A stretch of 64,000 nucleotides of DNA from NCBI GenBank assembly GCA_949130485.1, contig OX422201.1, forward strand, positions 6,012,627 through 6,076,626, given 5' to 3'. The translations under genes and the position numbers were made by a program. This DNA is from Agelas oroides (lineage: Eukaryota > Porifera > Demospongiae > Agelasida > Agelasidae). Numbering within the stretch: the first letter of the stretch is position 1; every line of letters begins with the position of its first letter. Shown piece by piece: positions 33,664 through 46,029 of the stretch. The notes beneath the pieces were generated by a model. The model did not search any database, had not been told where the DNA came from, and saw only the letters and a list, made by a program, of their open reading frames with translations.

Positions 33664-35199
33664 ATGGCAGGTCGGCAACTCCAATACGTCTGCATTATTA
33701 CACTAACTATAGTACTAGTGAACCTGATTGTAGCTACAGTATACTACAGTAGTCATAGGCTAAATATTCGACCTTCCAGTAATAGACTTTCATCAGACAG
33801 CAAGAGCTACATGCTTTCGCTTCACTATGCGGAGCAGCTTACAAATGCAGTGGGTCACTACATTGAGTTTATTAACTTGGTTGCTGATTGGAACTTCACT
33901 GGAGTTGAACCATACATCCACAACTCACGACTGTTTGGACTACGCTACTTTCTCCCTACTACAAGTTTCTTCAGGTGCAGCCTTCTTTTCAACACTTCAT
34001 CTCTTAACACTGACCTGAGTGGTTGTCTTAAGAGGGCCAATGACACAGAAAAAGGCAGGCCAATCTTATTTGAACCATTCAGTGAGTTTTTGAGTCATTC
34101 TCATAGATATGTTGTCATTGTCTACTTCACTAAGCACATGGCTGTACTTTCAAGGGAGATTCATAGAGCCATGGATTCCAGTGTAAACTTTGGAGATGAA
34201 CCTATTTGTGATTGTACCGATACTGCAAGAAATAAAGGCATGTCTCAACAGGTGGAGAAACTGCTTGATCGAGAGTTTGTTTTGGAGAGAACTTCCAATC
34301 CTGATTGGTTATCCTTCAAAGATCATTTTACAGTGGTACAGGCGTTTTGTGTAAATAAAAGTACTCCAATTTCACTGGTTCAATTGAGAGACTATGTTCT
34401 CAGTCACATTGGTCATGACACCAGTGGTAATAAACTTCAAGTGAGCATTCTGTTCGTAAGTTGGCAGGGAGTATACACACATACATTTACTGATCCTATC
34501 ACTATGAGGAAATGCAGGATTGATGGAGCACAGTTAGTCTACAGCGATAAGGTGTTGGACACTGCCAATCAGTTCATCCATTCCCTCGGTCTCCATGAAT
34601 CATCATATGTCTCAGTTCAGATTCGATTTGAGCATGTGTTCATGCATCATTTGCCCGAAGCTATTTACCAGTGTTGTATGAAAAAGTTGAACATTCTTCT
34701 GGGTATGGTTCAACACAACTACAACATAACCTCTAAGAGAACATTGCTCATGAAAGATTACGGACCTTATGGTAGTGATACCTGCCGATATGAGGGTGCA
34801 TACAGAGCACTCAGCTTATGCAAAGAAAAATCCTCCAAACTTCTTTCCCAGCTCAACGTAACTTTGGTAGAGTTCGATCCGGTGGCTTTTGATGCACCGG
34901 TTAACTCGGGGTTTGTGTCACTTATAGAAGCAAGCAGTCTGTTCAGTGGCAGAGCATTGGTAACTATCGGAGGAGGTGCCTACCAAAACTATCTTGTGCA
35001 GCGTTTTATGAAGTGGCATCGTAATGACTACCCAAAGAATATCCACTATCACTTACAATGTCAAATGTCACAGCAGATGGTAAATGGACTAGTACTCTCT
35101 GAAGATATTTGTGAGGATAAACACTTCAATGGTACGCAAAATGTATCCCTTCAGCATCAACCAGCACTGCTAATCAACAACCACATCACTGGCAACTAA
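33664..35199 (+). CDS. Intronless type II membrane protein, glycosyltransferase-like, copy 1 (511 aa)
   Basis: A single open frame begins MAGRQLQYV, with one N-terminal membrane anchor (about residues 9-29) and a large luminal part with many NxS/T sites and cysteines. The frame is open further upstream, but the ATG at 33664 is chosen because the paralogue at 50409 has its ATG at the same place. The C-terminal half has SYVSVQIRFEHVF, a DYGPYGS loop, FVSLIEASSLFSG and VTIGGGAYQNYLV. This layout is loosely reminiscent of O-fucosyltransferase-type GT-B enzymes (HxR motif, late Ser/Gly-rich donor loop), but the family assignment is weak. A probable AATAAA lies at 35324-35329. It faces a PARP-like copy downstream. 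Confidence 0.6.
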   Translation: MAGRQLQYVCIITLTIVLVNLIVATVYYSSHRLNIRPSSNRLSSDSKSYMLSLHYAEQLTNAVGHYIEFINLVADWNFTGVEPYIHNSRLFGLRYFLPTTSFFRCSLLFNTSSLNTDLSGCLKRANDTEKGRPILFEPFSEFLSHSHRYVVIVYFTKHMAVLSREIHRAMDSSVNFGDEPICDCTDTARNKGMSQQVEKLLDREFVLERTSNPDWLSFKDHFTVVQAFCVNKSTPISLVQLRDYVLSHIGHDTSGNKLQVSILFVSWQGVYTHTFTDPITMRKCRIDGAQLVYSDKVLDTANQFIHSLGLHESSYVSVQIRFEHVFMHHLPEAIYQCCMKKLNILLGMVQHNYNITSKRTLLMKDYGPYGSDTCRYEGAYRALSLCKEKSSKLLSQLNVTLVEFDPVAFDAPVNSGFVSLIEASSLFSGRALVTIGGGAYQNYLVQRFMKWHRNDYPKNIHYHLQCQMSQQMVNGLVLSEDICEDKHFNGTQNVSLQHQPALLINNHITGN

Positions 35200-36555
35200 A
35201 CATGCATGTATGTTGGGGGTGTGCTACACATGTGGGGACTATGGTGGTTTGCTCTATTTCCACAACAAATGAATATCACAGACAAACTGAAGGTATTTTA
35301 GTATCTTTAGTAATTAGAGGGCAAATAAAAGCTGGCCCTAGCTAGCCTTGTTCCTCCACCTCTTGCTTCCAGGAAGCCATATATACTATATACAGGTGGG
35401 GAGGCTTTGGGAACAAGACTAGGACTAGGTCAGATCAACATAGACAAAACTCAAATACCTTATAAGCCTATACAAACTGAGATAAGGGCTTGTTACCATT
35501 TGTTGTTTCTGTGCAAAAAATAAAAGCTGGAGGCACAGAAGGCTGGTAATAAGGGTAGTACACAGTCATGTGATCAGTTGCAGGTGTTCTCAGCACTATG
35601 CACTGTTGAGGAGCTAAAAGACCCTGCTTCTGAACATCTGATATTTGTTGATGTATCTACCTAGTCTTATGCCCAGACCCCACATCACAGTAAAAACATT
35701 TGGGTTACTTCAACCATAATTTGGTCATCTCAGTTGCATGCCTGTTGTGTATGTGACACATCATAAAGGTCAAATGTGTAGTTGAGAAGCTTCTCCCCTT
35801 AGTTAAATTAGTTCAGAAGGTCTGTGAGTCAGAGGTTTGGTGGGTATATGTGACGTTACGTCTTATATTCTTTGGTCTTACACATCTGCCCCTGGAGGAG
35901 TTCCTTGGTTGCATGGTTACAGGAATGTAGCCAAATAGGTCGTCTGAAAGAAGAGACCAGTTTAACTAAAAAGGAAGCTTCATAGTGGATCGAAAACCTA
36001 ATTTTGTTGTGCTTCTTGGATAGTAGTCACACTGAGATGACCTAAATAATTATGTGGTTGAAGTAACCAAGTGTTTTTACAGTGCACCCTCTCACCCTTT
36101 GCCTCATGAGAGGTGGGATCTGATCTGGGCATGAAACTGACTAGTAGCTGTCTTGGGTGTGAAGAAAAAGGTTATTTAACAGGGTTGTTGATTAGGTTAC
36201 CTGTAATTTTGCACCACATGATTCTTGTTAGGCCTGGGCAAAGTATGAGAGGTATCAAGTGAACCTCTCTTTTTGGGGGCAGTATTGCTGTGGATCTACA
36301 AATACTTACCTAGCTGCAGCCAAGCTTGTGAGTTATAGTAAGTGGCCTAGACTCATTGACTACCGGTATACACTTGAGAGCTCCCCAAATAAAGTTTAGA
36401 GAATCTATACATGTGTCATGTACCTTTATAGAAAAGCTTGCGGAACATTCATTGCTTTTGTGAGCTTATATATCTACACAGCACATGACTTACAAGAGTA
36501 AAGCAATAAGAATGCCACAACATTGACTTAACTTCAAAGTATATGCACTAAAAAA

Positions 36556-37803
36556 GTCCTGTGTTTGTTATATATGTGATGAGGTAGGCAGGGTATGCTT
36601 TTTCGTGATCATAGATGACAAATATGTCTGATCCATTAGCGTGTCCCTTCACGCTGTCATATAGTTCATCTTCAAAATGAGGACTTTAGCAAGAATCATC
36701 TGCTTCCTAGTTCCAGTGGTATAGGCATAATTGTTAGAGTAGCTTGCCTTCACAGCAAAATACGTGCCTGTGCCCCACATCCCACGAGAGCAGAAAAATC
36801 CCTGCTCTGATTTGAAGATCTTCTCCGGCGGTGTGCTACTGGTTCCATGGAATAAGTCTTTCTATTTATGATTCCCTCGTACTTTTCTGACATTCACTGC
36901 TTGGAGAAGTGGTACTTTTCCCATAACCACTGGTTTTGGATTCGTTCTACACGGACAACCTGAGCTGATGGCAGTGTCTTGTGAACTCGGGAGTTAATGT
37001 CATTCCATTCTTTGCTTCCTGAACTCACAGGTTTTAATACCACTTTCTCTGTTTGGGCATCCCAGTGACTAGGGACCTCAACAGTTCTGCCTAAGGCCCT
37101 TGGAGTAGATCTTTTGGCGAGAACTTTTTCTTTATAGGCTAGCATTTCCTGTCTAACTTGAAGGGAAACTTTGTCAACATACCCTTGTGCTCCCTTTACC
37201 TCAAATGTGTCTCCAGTCATGTTTGCGGCCACAAGATATTGGCTAGTGGTTTGCAGGAGTGATAACTGAAGTGTTTCATCACTCTCGGGTGGTAGTTGGT
37301 GTGACACAGGCACCACATCAACCATTAGTTTACTTTCAAACTCTTTCACAGCCAGCTGAAGGTTTGGTTTGAGGCCACGAACTTGAAAGCTGAGCTCACG
37401 ATCAGGTTTAGCCTCATTCCCAGGCGTGGAGGAACGAGGCTAGATCAGGTTCTGTTGTCAGTGTGGCATCTTCGTTTGGTGCAAGCTGTCTTTGGATGGG
37501 AGACGTGTGCTTTGTGGTAACATTTGTTTGTTCCATGTTGTTAAAGTCAAATGTGTACACTCTTCCATTGATGGTGAACATGCTGGTATTCTCAATTTCT
37601 GCGGAGTCTTGGGAATTGTAGGGAGTAAACTGCTTGTGGTCATCTTGGTAGTGCCACGTGGGTGTACAAGTTTGACGTTTGATGCTGCGTTGATTGCCAG
37701 ACTTGGCATTTGTTTGAGTCATATTGACAAAATCGATTGTGTATTTTGTTATACCCAGTTTGGTAGGTACTTTGCACTGAAACTGGGATTTTGGTGACAC
37801 TGT
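36556..37803 (-). pseudogene. Degraded PARP/ART gene copy A
   Basis: The sequence matches the WWE1 tail through ART domain of the intact copies at 42.1 and 61.4 kb. It is broken by a deletion of about 88 bp after 36680, which removes part of the catalytic C-terminus. A small deletion near 36790, a frameshift near 36862 and a 34-bp palindromic insertion at 37409-37442 add to the damage. Two open pieces remain (37349-36894 and 37800-37414). The 5' domains (RRMs, KH-like) are absent. At 37803 it abuts the 3' tail of a membrane-protein gene copy. Confidence 0.85.
37409..37442. mobile_element. 34-bp family A palindrome inserted in PARP pseudogene, with empty-site paralogues
   Basis: TAGCCTCATTCCCAGG at the left and GGAACGAGGCTA at the right. 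The duplication GATCAGGTT lies at 37400-37408 and 37443-37451. The paralogues at 39.67 and 43.04 kb have one GATCAGGTT and no insert, which proves insertion. Confidence 0.93.
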
Positions 37804-38060
37804 GAATGCTTATCAACAACCACATCACTGGCAACTAAACATGCATGTATGTTGGGGGTGTGCTACACATGTGGGGATTATGGTGGTTTGCTCTATTTCC
37901 ACAAAAATGCAAACAAATGAATATCACAGACAAACTGAAGGTATTTTAGTATCTTTAGTAATTAGAGGGCAAATAAAAGCTGGCCCTAGCTAGCCTTGTT
38001 CCTCCACCTCTTGCTTCCAGGAAGCCATATATACTATATACAGGTGGGGAGGCATTGGGA
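37804..38060 (+). pseudogene. 3' tail of a third membrane-protein gene copy
   Basis: From ATCAACAACCACATCACTGG through the stop codon and about 230 bp of 3' flank (including AATAAA), this matches the ends of the copies at 35.17 and 40.66 kb. All upstream coding sequence is missing. Confidence 0.85.
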
Positions 38061-38721
38061 ACAAGACTATGTAACATGGACAAAACTCAAATCAGTCACA
38101 TGGTGGGGTCGGGCATGAAACTAACCTTTTCCTTGGTTGTGAAGAGGGGTTGCTTAACAGAGTTGCTGAATAGGTCTTGCACTGCATGATTCTTGTTACC
38201 AGGTCCCCGCCCAGTTTTTTCATCGACGGATGAAAAGCTGGATGGGGGCCTGGGCAAAGTATGAGAGGTAGCTATCAAGTGCACCTCTATTTTTTTTTTG
38301 GGGGGGGGGGGGCGGGCAGTATTGCTGTGGATCTACAAATACCTATGTAATGTTTTGTAACCGAGTATAGGTCGATTCAAGAGGATTATTCGAGAGATAT
38401 GAGAGTGGTACAGACAGAGAGCATGCAGAGCATAGACCATACAACTGCTACGCATGTGTGCATAAATAATTCATATAAAGATGAGATAATGCAATAACGG
38501 CACAATCATCACAACTTACATGCAGCCAAGCTCTCGACTCATTGACTACCGGTATACACTTGAGAGCTCCCCAAATTAAGTTTAGAGAATCTATACATGT
38601 GTCATGTACCTTTAGAAAAGCTTACGGAACATTCATTGCTTTTGTGAGCTTATATATGTACACAGCACATGACTTACAAGAGTAAAGCAATAGGAATGTC
38701 ACTAACTTCAAAGTATATGCA

Positions 38722-39984
38722 CTAAAAAAGTCCTGTGTTTGTTATATATGTGATGAGGTAGGCAGGGTACGCTTTTTCGTGATCATAAATGACAAATATG
38801 TCTGATCCATTAGTGTGTCCCTTCACGCTATCATATAGTTCATCTTCAAAAGTGTTTCTGCTACCACCTAATTTAGATCGAGATTTGACAGGAGGTTTCT
38901 TGAGAGAGCTGTCTGGGTTACACTGACATGTCTCACCAGTGAGGACTTTAGCAAGAATCATCTGCTTCCTAGTTCCAGTGGTATAGGCATAATTGTTAGA
39001 GTAGCTTGCCTTCACAGCAAAATACGTGCCTGTGCCCCACATCCCACGAAAGCAGAAACAAAAATCAAATCCCTGCTCTGCTTTGAAGATCTTCTCCGGC
39101 GGTGTGCTACTGGTGCCATGGAATAAATCTTTCTCATTTATGATTCCCTCGTACTTTTCTGACATTCGCTGCTTGGAGAAGTGGTACTTTTCCCATAGCC
39201 ACTGGTTTTGGATTCGTTCTACACGGACAACCTGAGCTGATGGCAGTGTCTCATGAACTCGGGAGTTAATGTCATTCCATTCTTTGCTTCCTGAACTCAC
39301 AGGTTTTAATACCACTTTCTCTGTTTGGGCATCCCAGTGGCTAGGGACCTCAACAGTTCTGCCTAAGGCCCTTGGAGTAGATCTTTTGGCGAGAACTTTT
39401 TCTTTATAGGCTAGCATTTCCTGTCTAACTTGAAGGGAAACTTTGTCAACATACCCTTGCATTCCCTTTACCTCAAATGTGTCTCCAGTCATGTTTGCAG
39501 CCACAAGATATTGGCTAGTGGTTTGCAGGAGTGATAACTGAAGTGTTTCATCACTCTCAGGTGGTAGTTGGTGTGACACAGGCACTACATCAACCATCAG
39601 TTCACTTTCAAACTCTTTCACAGCCACATGAAGGTTTGGTTTGAGGCCACGAACTTGAAAGCTGAGCTCACGATCAGGTTCTGTTGTCAGTGTGGCATCT
39701 TCGTTTGGTGCAAGCTGTCTTTGGATGGGAGACGTGTGCTTTGTGTTAACATTTGTTTGTTCCATGTTGTTAAAGTCAAATGTGTACACTCTTCCATTGA
39801 TGGTGAACATGCTGGTATTATGAGATTTGTGCATTTTCTCAATTTCTGCGGAGTCTTGGGAATTGTAGGGAACTTCATGCTTGTGGTCATCTTGATAGTG
39901 CCACGTGGGTGCACAAGTATCGGCGGCGTACCAAGCATTGCACGGTTGCGGTTCAGTGTTGAAGAAATTATGAGATTTGTGCAT
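38722..39984 (-). pseudogene. 5'-truncated PARP/ART copy B (WWE2 - KH-like - ART), open frame of 420 codons
   Basis: The frame is intact from WWE2 (CAPTWHYQDDHKH) to the C-terminus and keeps the ART His (LFHGT), Tyr (GTYFAVKASYS) and the Ile of DIFVIYDHEK, so the catalytic fold could be made. RRM, first KH-like and WWE1 sequences are gone. The first 15 codons come from a mosaic junction (39917-39984) that includes upstream sequence of the membrane-protein gene. With no native promoter it is probably dead, but expression cannot be excluded. Confidence 0.7.
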
Positions 39985-39992
39985 TTTCTCAA

Positions 39993-40685
39993 TTTGAATG
40001 CAGGATCAATGGAGCACAGTTAGTCTACAGCGATAAGGTGTTGGACACTGCCAATCAGTTCATCCATTCCCTCGGTCTCCATGAATCATCATATGTCTCA
40101 GTTCACATTCGATTTGGGCATGTGTTCATGCATCATTTGCCCGAAGCTATTTACCAGTGTTGTATGAAGAAGCTGAACATTCTTCTGGGTATGGTTCAAC
40201 ACAACTACAACATAACCTCTAAGAGAACATTGCTCGTGAAAGATTACGGACCTTATGGTACTGATACCTGTAAGTATGATGGTGCATACAGAGCACTCAG
40301 CTTGTGCAAAGAAAAGTCCTCCAAACTTCTCTCTCAGCTCAATGTAACTTTGGCGGAGTTTGATCCAGTGGCTTTTGATGCACCAGTTAACTCGGGGTTT
40401 GTATCACTTGTAGAAGCAAGCAGTCTGTTCAGTGGCAGAGCATTGATAACTATCGGAGGAGGTGCCTACCAAAGCTATCTAGTGCAGCGTTTTATGAAGT
40501 GGCATCGTAATGACTACTCAAAGAATATCCACTATCACTTACAGTGTCAAATGTCACAGCAGATGGTAAATGGACAAGTACTCTCTGAAGATATTTGTGA
40601 CGATAAACACTTCAATGGTACGCAAAATGTATCCCTTCAGCATCAACCAGCACTGCTAATCAACAACCACATCACTGGCAACTAA
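39993..40685 (+). pseudogene. 5'-truncated membrane-protein gene copy (C-terminal 230 codons)
   Basis: This matches residues about 285-511 of the copy at 33.66 kb with few changes (SYVSVHIRFGHVF, ALITIGGGAYQSYLV). It starts abruptly inside the coding sequence, after a mosaic junction. A separate 54-bp piece of the gene's 5' end (GGCGGCGTACCAAGCATTGC onwards, up to its ATG) lies just upstream at 39917-39970. The membrane anchor is absent. Confidence 0.85.
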
Positions 40686-42088
40686 ACATGCATGTATGTT
40701 GGGGGTGTGCTACACATGTGGGGATTATCAGCAGTATGGTGGTTTGCTCTATTTCCACAAGAATGCAAACAAATGAATATCACAGACAAACTGAAGGTAT
40801 TTTAGTATTTTTAGAAATTAGAGAGCAAATAAAAGCTGGCCCTAGCTAACCTTGTTCCTCCACCTCTCGCTTCCAGTAAGCCATATACTGGTGGTGGGGA
40901 AGGCTTTGAGAACAAGACTAGGACTAGGTCAGATCAGCCTAAACATGGACAAAAGCCTACAAACTGAGATAAGGGCTTGTTTACCATTTGTTGTTATTGT
41001 GCAAAAAATATTAGAATTTTAAAGCTGGAGACACGGAAGGCTGGGAATACACAGTCATGTGATCAGTTGCAAGTGTTCTCAGCAAGATGCACTGTTGAGG
41101 AGCTAAAAGATCCTGCTTCTGAACATCTGATATTTGTTGACGTAGCTACCTAGTCTTATGCCCAGACCCCACACAGTAAAACATTCAATCATAATTTGGT
41201 CATCTCAGTTGCATGCCTGTTGTGTACGTGACACATCATAAAGTTCAAATGTGTAGTTGAGAAGCTCTCCCCCTAGTTAAATTAGTTCAGAAGGTCTGTG
41301 AGTCAGCATTTCTGGTGAGGTTTGGTGGGTATATGGGACATTACATCTCATATATTCTTTGGTCTCACACATCTGCCCCTGGAAGAGTTCCTTGGTTGCA
41401 TGGTTACAGGAATTAATGTAGCCAAATAGGTCGTCTGAAAGAAGAGACTGGTTTAACTAAGGAAGAAGCTCCACAGTGGATCAAATTTCAAGAAAACCTA
41501 ATTTTGTAGTGCTTCTTGGATAGTAGTCACACTGAGATGACCTAAATAATTATGTGGTTGAAGTAACCCAAGTGTTTTTACAGTGCACCCTCTCACCCTT
41601 GAGAGGTGGGATCTGATCTGGGTATGAAACTGACTAGTAGCTGTCTTCAAGTGTCCTGGGTATGAAGAAAGGTTATTTAACAGGGTTGTTGATTAGGTTA
41701 ACTGTAATTTTGCACCGCATGATTCTTGTTACTAGGTCCCCATCCAGTTTTTTTTTTTGAGTGTTGAAAAGCTGTATGGAGGCCTGGGCAAAGTATGAGA
41801 GATATCAAGTGAACCTCTATTTTGGGGGGCGGTATTGCTGTGGATCTACAAATACTTACCTAGCTGCAGCCAAGCTTGTGAGTTATAGTAAGTGGCCTAG
41901 ACCGGTATACACTTGAGAGCTCCCCAAATTAAGTTTAGAGAATCTATACATGTGTCATGATTGTACCTTTAGAAAAGCTTGCGGAACATTCATTGCTTTT
42001 GTGAGCTTATATATCTACACAGCACATGACTTACAAGAGTAAGGCAATAAGAATGCCACAGCATTGACTTAACTTCAAAGTGTATGCA

Positions 42089-45000
42089 CTAAAAAAGTCC
42101 TGCATTTGTTATATATGTGATGAGGTAGGCAGGGTATGCTTTTTCGTGATCATAGATGACAAATATGTCTGATCCATTAGTGTGTCCCTTCACGCTGTCA
42201 TATAGTTCATCTTCAAAAGTGTTTCTGCTACCACCTAGTTTAGATCGAGATTTAACAGGAGGCTTCTTGAGAGAGCTGTCTGGGTTACACTGACATGTCT
42301 CACCAGTGAGGACTTTAGCAAGAATCATCTGCTTCCTAGTTCCAGTGGTATAGGCATAATTGTTAGAGTAGCTTGCATTCATAGCAAAATACGTGCCTGT
42401 GCCCCACATCCCACGAAAGCAGAAACGAAAATCAAATCCCTGCTCTGACTTGAAGATTTTCCCCGGCGGTGTGGTACTGGTGCCATGGAATAAATCTTTC
42501 TCATTTGTGATTCCCTCGTACTTTTCTGACATTCGCTGCTTGGAGAAGTGGTACTTTTCCCATAACCACTGGTTTTGGATTCGATCTACATGGATAACCT
42601 GAGCTGATGGCAGTGTCTCGTGAACTCGGGAGTTAATGTCATTCCATTCTTTGCTTCCTGAACTCACAGGTTTTAATACCACTTTCTCTGTTTGGGCATC
42701 CCAGTGGCTAGGGACCTCAACAGTTCTGCCTAAGGCCCTTGGAGTAGATCTTTTGGCGAGAACTTTTTCTTTATAGGCTAGCATTTCCTGTCTAACTTGA
42801 AGGGAAACTTTGTCAACATACCCTTGCATTCCCTTTACCTCGAATGTGTCTCCAGTCATGTTTGCAGCCACAAGATATTGGCTAGTGGTTTGCAGGAGTG
42901 ATAACTGAAGTGTTTCATCACTCTCTGGTGGTAGTTGGTGTGACACAGGCACTACATCAACCATCAGTTCACTTTCAAACTCTTTCACAGCCACATTAAG
43001 GTTTGGTTTGAGGCCACGAACTTGAAAGCTGAGCTCACGATCAGGTTCTGTTGTCAGTGTGGCATCTTCGTTTGGTGCAAGCTGTCTTTGGATGGGAGAC
43101 GTGTGCTTTGTGTTAACATTTGTTTGTTCCATGTTGTTAAAGTCGAATGTGTACACTCTTCCATTGATGGTGAGCATGCTGGTATTGTGAGATTTGTGCA
43201 TTTTCTCAATTTCTGCGGAGTCTTGGGAATTGTAGGGAACTTCATGCTTGTGGTCATCTTGGTAGTGCCACGTGGGTGTACAAGTTTGACGTTTGATGCT
43301 GCGCTGATTGCCAGACTTGGTATTTGTTTGAGTCATATTGACAAAGTTAATCATGTATTTGGTTATACCTTGTTTGGTAGCCAGTTTGCACTGAAACTTG
43401 CATTTTGGTGACACTGCAAATGCTTTGCTGAGTGTAGTGCAGATCTCAGGTGAGTATGGAGTATACCCACCTTCGTCATCTTCCCACAGCCAGAGATACT
43501 CTGTGTTCATGGCTGCTGAGGGGGTGGTAGACGTCATATAGTTGGAGAAGAAACTGACACCTGGAATTTCAGTGGTACTGCTAAACACATCAGAAACTTT
43601 GCTTCCAAACTCAGCAATACCAAGTGGACACTGTGTGGACTGGTCCATGAGACAAAATTCCACACCATACTTCTCTTCGATTAATGCTGCTTGTTTCAAC
43701 ATTTCTTGGTTTTGGAGGAGAGGCACTACTAGACATGGTAGAGAGAAAGACTGCTGATCGATTTCCGCCATAACTTTGTCGGCAAGTAGCCTAATACAAT
43801 TTTCTGCTGCAGCTACATTTGTTGGATCTCCCCAGAGATTGAATCCATTGCCTGACTTCATTCGCTTCACTGTCACTTGTTGAGTCTGGTAAATCTTCTC
43901 AAGCTGGTCCTGATACTTCTCAGAAGCAAGCAGCTTGGCTACAAGAGAGTCACAGGCAAAACGTTTGCACTCGTGTGTTGAACTCCCACCACCAACTTTC
44001 TTCTCTGTGACTTTTACGTGAACCCTTGTCCCCTTTATTATGGTGTCATTCAACTTGCATGCAGCATGCGCCTCTTTGGAACTCTGAAAATTAACGTAGG
44101 CATACTTTGGTGTACCAGAGCGAACAATGGGCTTTTCACTGATTTTACCAAACTGGCTAAAGATCTCCTCAATATCTTCACCAGTAAGATCTCCATGAAT
44201 GGAGACTTTCACTGATTTTGACTGCAGACTGGTGGCTTGGGAAGGAGCTGGCCTTTGGGGTGTGCATAGTTCTTTTTGCGATTGGAGTTGAAAAGGTGAT
44301 GTTGAAGGTTTTGCAGGTGAGAAGAATGGTGAGGTGAGACTGGAATAGCCCCATGGATATCCACTTAAATCTTGGTGACATTCCCATGGAGATATTTTCT
44401 CAGGCCTAGCGGGGGAGAAGGGTGGGGTACATCGTCCATGTGGTAATGAGGAGCCGAAAGGTGGGGCATATAGTTCATGTGGTAGTGGAAGGTTAAAAGG
44501 TGGGGTACATCGTCCATGTGGTAATGAGGAGCCGAAAGGTGGGGCATATAGTTCATGTGGCACTGGAAGGCTAAAAGGTGGGGTATGTCGTCCATGTGGT
44601 AATGAGGAATCAAGGGGTGGGGTTTGTCGTCCATGTGGTAATGAGGAATCAAGGGGTGGGGTTTGTCTTCCATAGGGTGGACTACATCGGCCATAGGGTG
44701 GACTACATCGGCCATAGGGTGGACTACATCGGTCATAGGATGGACTACATTGGTCATAGGATGGACTATATCGGCCATAGGATGGATTATATCGGCCATA
44801 GGGTGGAGTAAATCGGCCATAGGGTGGAGTACATCGGCCATATGGCAATGGCGAGCTTACTGTTGCCTTGCCAGAGGAATGAAGCTTTACTTTGACTATT
44901 TTTCCATCTATTCTTAATCCATCTAGCTGCTTTTCTGCCTGCTCAGCATCACTAGGATTGTCATAGTTGACATAGGCATAGTTGAAGACTCCATCAGTTT

Positions 45001-45398
45001 GGTTTACTTTCACACTCAAAACAACAACTCCAGGTGAGAAACAAAAGATACCTTTGAGTGTATCCTCAGTTGTGTGTTTTGAGAGGTTGGTGACTTTGAC
45101 TGTGTACTCCCCTGATGAGGAAGAGGAGTGACTACTAGCCCATTGGTCCTGCACTTTGACACTAATTTGTACACCGGCAAAACATTTTCCATTCATGTCA
45201 TCTGCAGCTGCCTGAGCATCAGTTGGAGAAGAATAGTTGATGAATGCATAATTTTCAGTGTCTCCAGAACAAAGGCGTATGCTTGCAAGTGTTTCATACT
45301 TGCCAAATGCTGACTCAAGCTTGGATTCGGAAACAGATTGTGATAAGTGGTTGACCTTTACTCCATAGGTTATGTTTCTAAATTTTCTTTTTCTTCGC
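42089..45398 (-). CDS. PARP10/14-like mono-ADP-ribosyltransferase with three RRMs, KH-like and two WWE domains
   Basis: One large 3' exon (acceptor CTATAG, first base 45398; stop at 42089). The upstream exon with the start codon was not found. In order: basic RRKRKFR; RRM1 (45380-45170, ASIRLCSGD / NYAFINYSSP); RRM2 (45112-44876, NYAYVNYDNP); proline-rich PYGRCSPPYGR-type repeats (44850-44400); RRM3 (44215-43990, KYAYVNFQSS); KH-like region; WWE1 (about 43506-43300, YLWLWEDDEGG); WWE2 (about 43272-43075, TWHYQDDHK); KH-like; ART domain (42745-42090). The triad reads H (LFHGT, codon 42485-42487), Y (GTYFAMNASYS) and I (DIFVIYDHEK), the H-Y-I type of mono-ADP-ribosylating PARPs. WWE domains bind ADP-ribose chains. 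No macrodomain is visible. It faces the copy at 40.7 kb. Confidence 0.85.
44400..44850 (-). repeat. Coding tandem repeat of Pro/Tyr/Gly/Arg-rich motif
   Basis: About 8 units of 24 bp (GGCCATAGGGTGGACTACAT on the plus strand) are followed by longer units encoding SLPHGRCTPPF-like motifs. The repeat stays in frame inside the PARP exon and makes a low-complexity linker between RRM2 and RRM3. Confidence 0.9.
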
Positions 45399-46029
45399 CT
45401 ATAGAATGAAGTAGTAACACTTCAAGCTAGGTGGCTTTTAGACACATAAACATACATTCTCATTCCAACTAAATGTGGGAGTCTACACTTTTGTCATATG
45501 CGAGCAAATGGAAGTGGCCATGAGAGCATCGTGGAATGATACTTGCTATCATATAATTTACCAGTGGAAGTCGATAGTATTTGCGAGTAAACTAACCCCA
45601 AATGGTCCTTTTTTCAGCTTGTACACTGAACCTGTCACATAATGCACTGTAAAGATGTTACCACTGGCCTTGTTCTCTAGCCCCTCTCAGCTTTCTTTCA
45701 CTATTGCAGCAAGGTACTGCAAGTGATGGAAAGTCAGGTTGGGCCTGGGATTGAGGCTAGGTTGCCACCTGAGTTGAGTACACTTGTGTATACTAGCCAA
45801 CTAGAATGAATCAATGGTACTTTGTCTTTCACAGTTTCAGGTCATTGTGTTTGTAATATGCCTAGTTAGCACAGTGATAAACTATATTCTCCAAACATAC
45901 CAAGGGTGTTCAGAATAATGTGAGTGTTAGCTGCATGTGTGTTTGGCATAACAAAATGCAAAGGTGTGCCCAATGTACGTACCAACTCTGTAGTATTGTA
46001 GCATCGTTCCCAGGGTTTTACCACTGTCC

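Noticed and set aside
36556-40685. Independent short PARP and glycosyltransferase-like genes
   Set aside because: Deletions, truncations, an inserted MITE and mosaic junctions show that most are decayed copies of the intact genes nearby.
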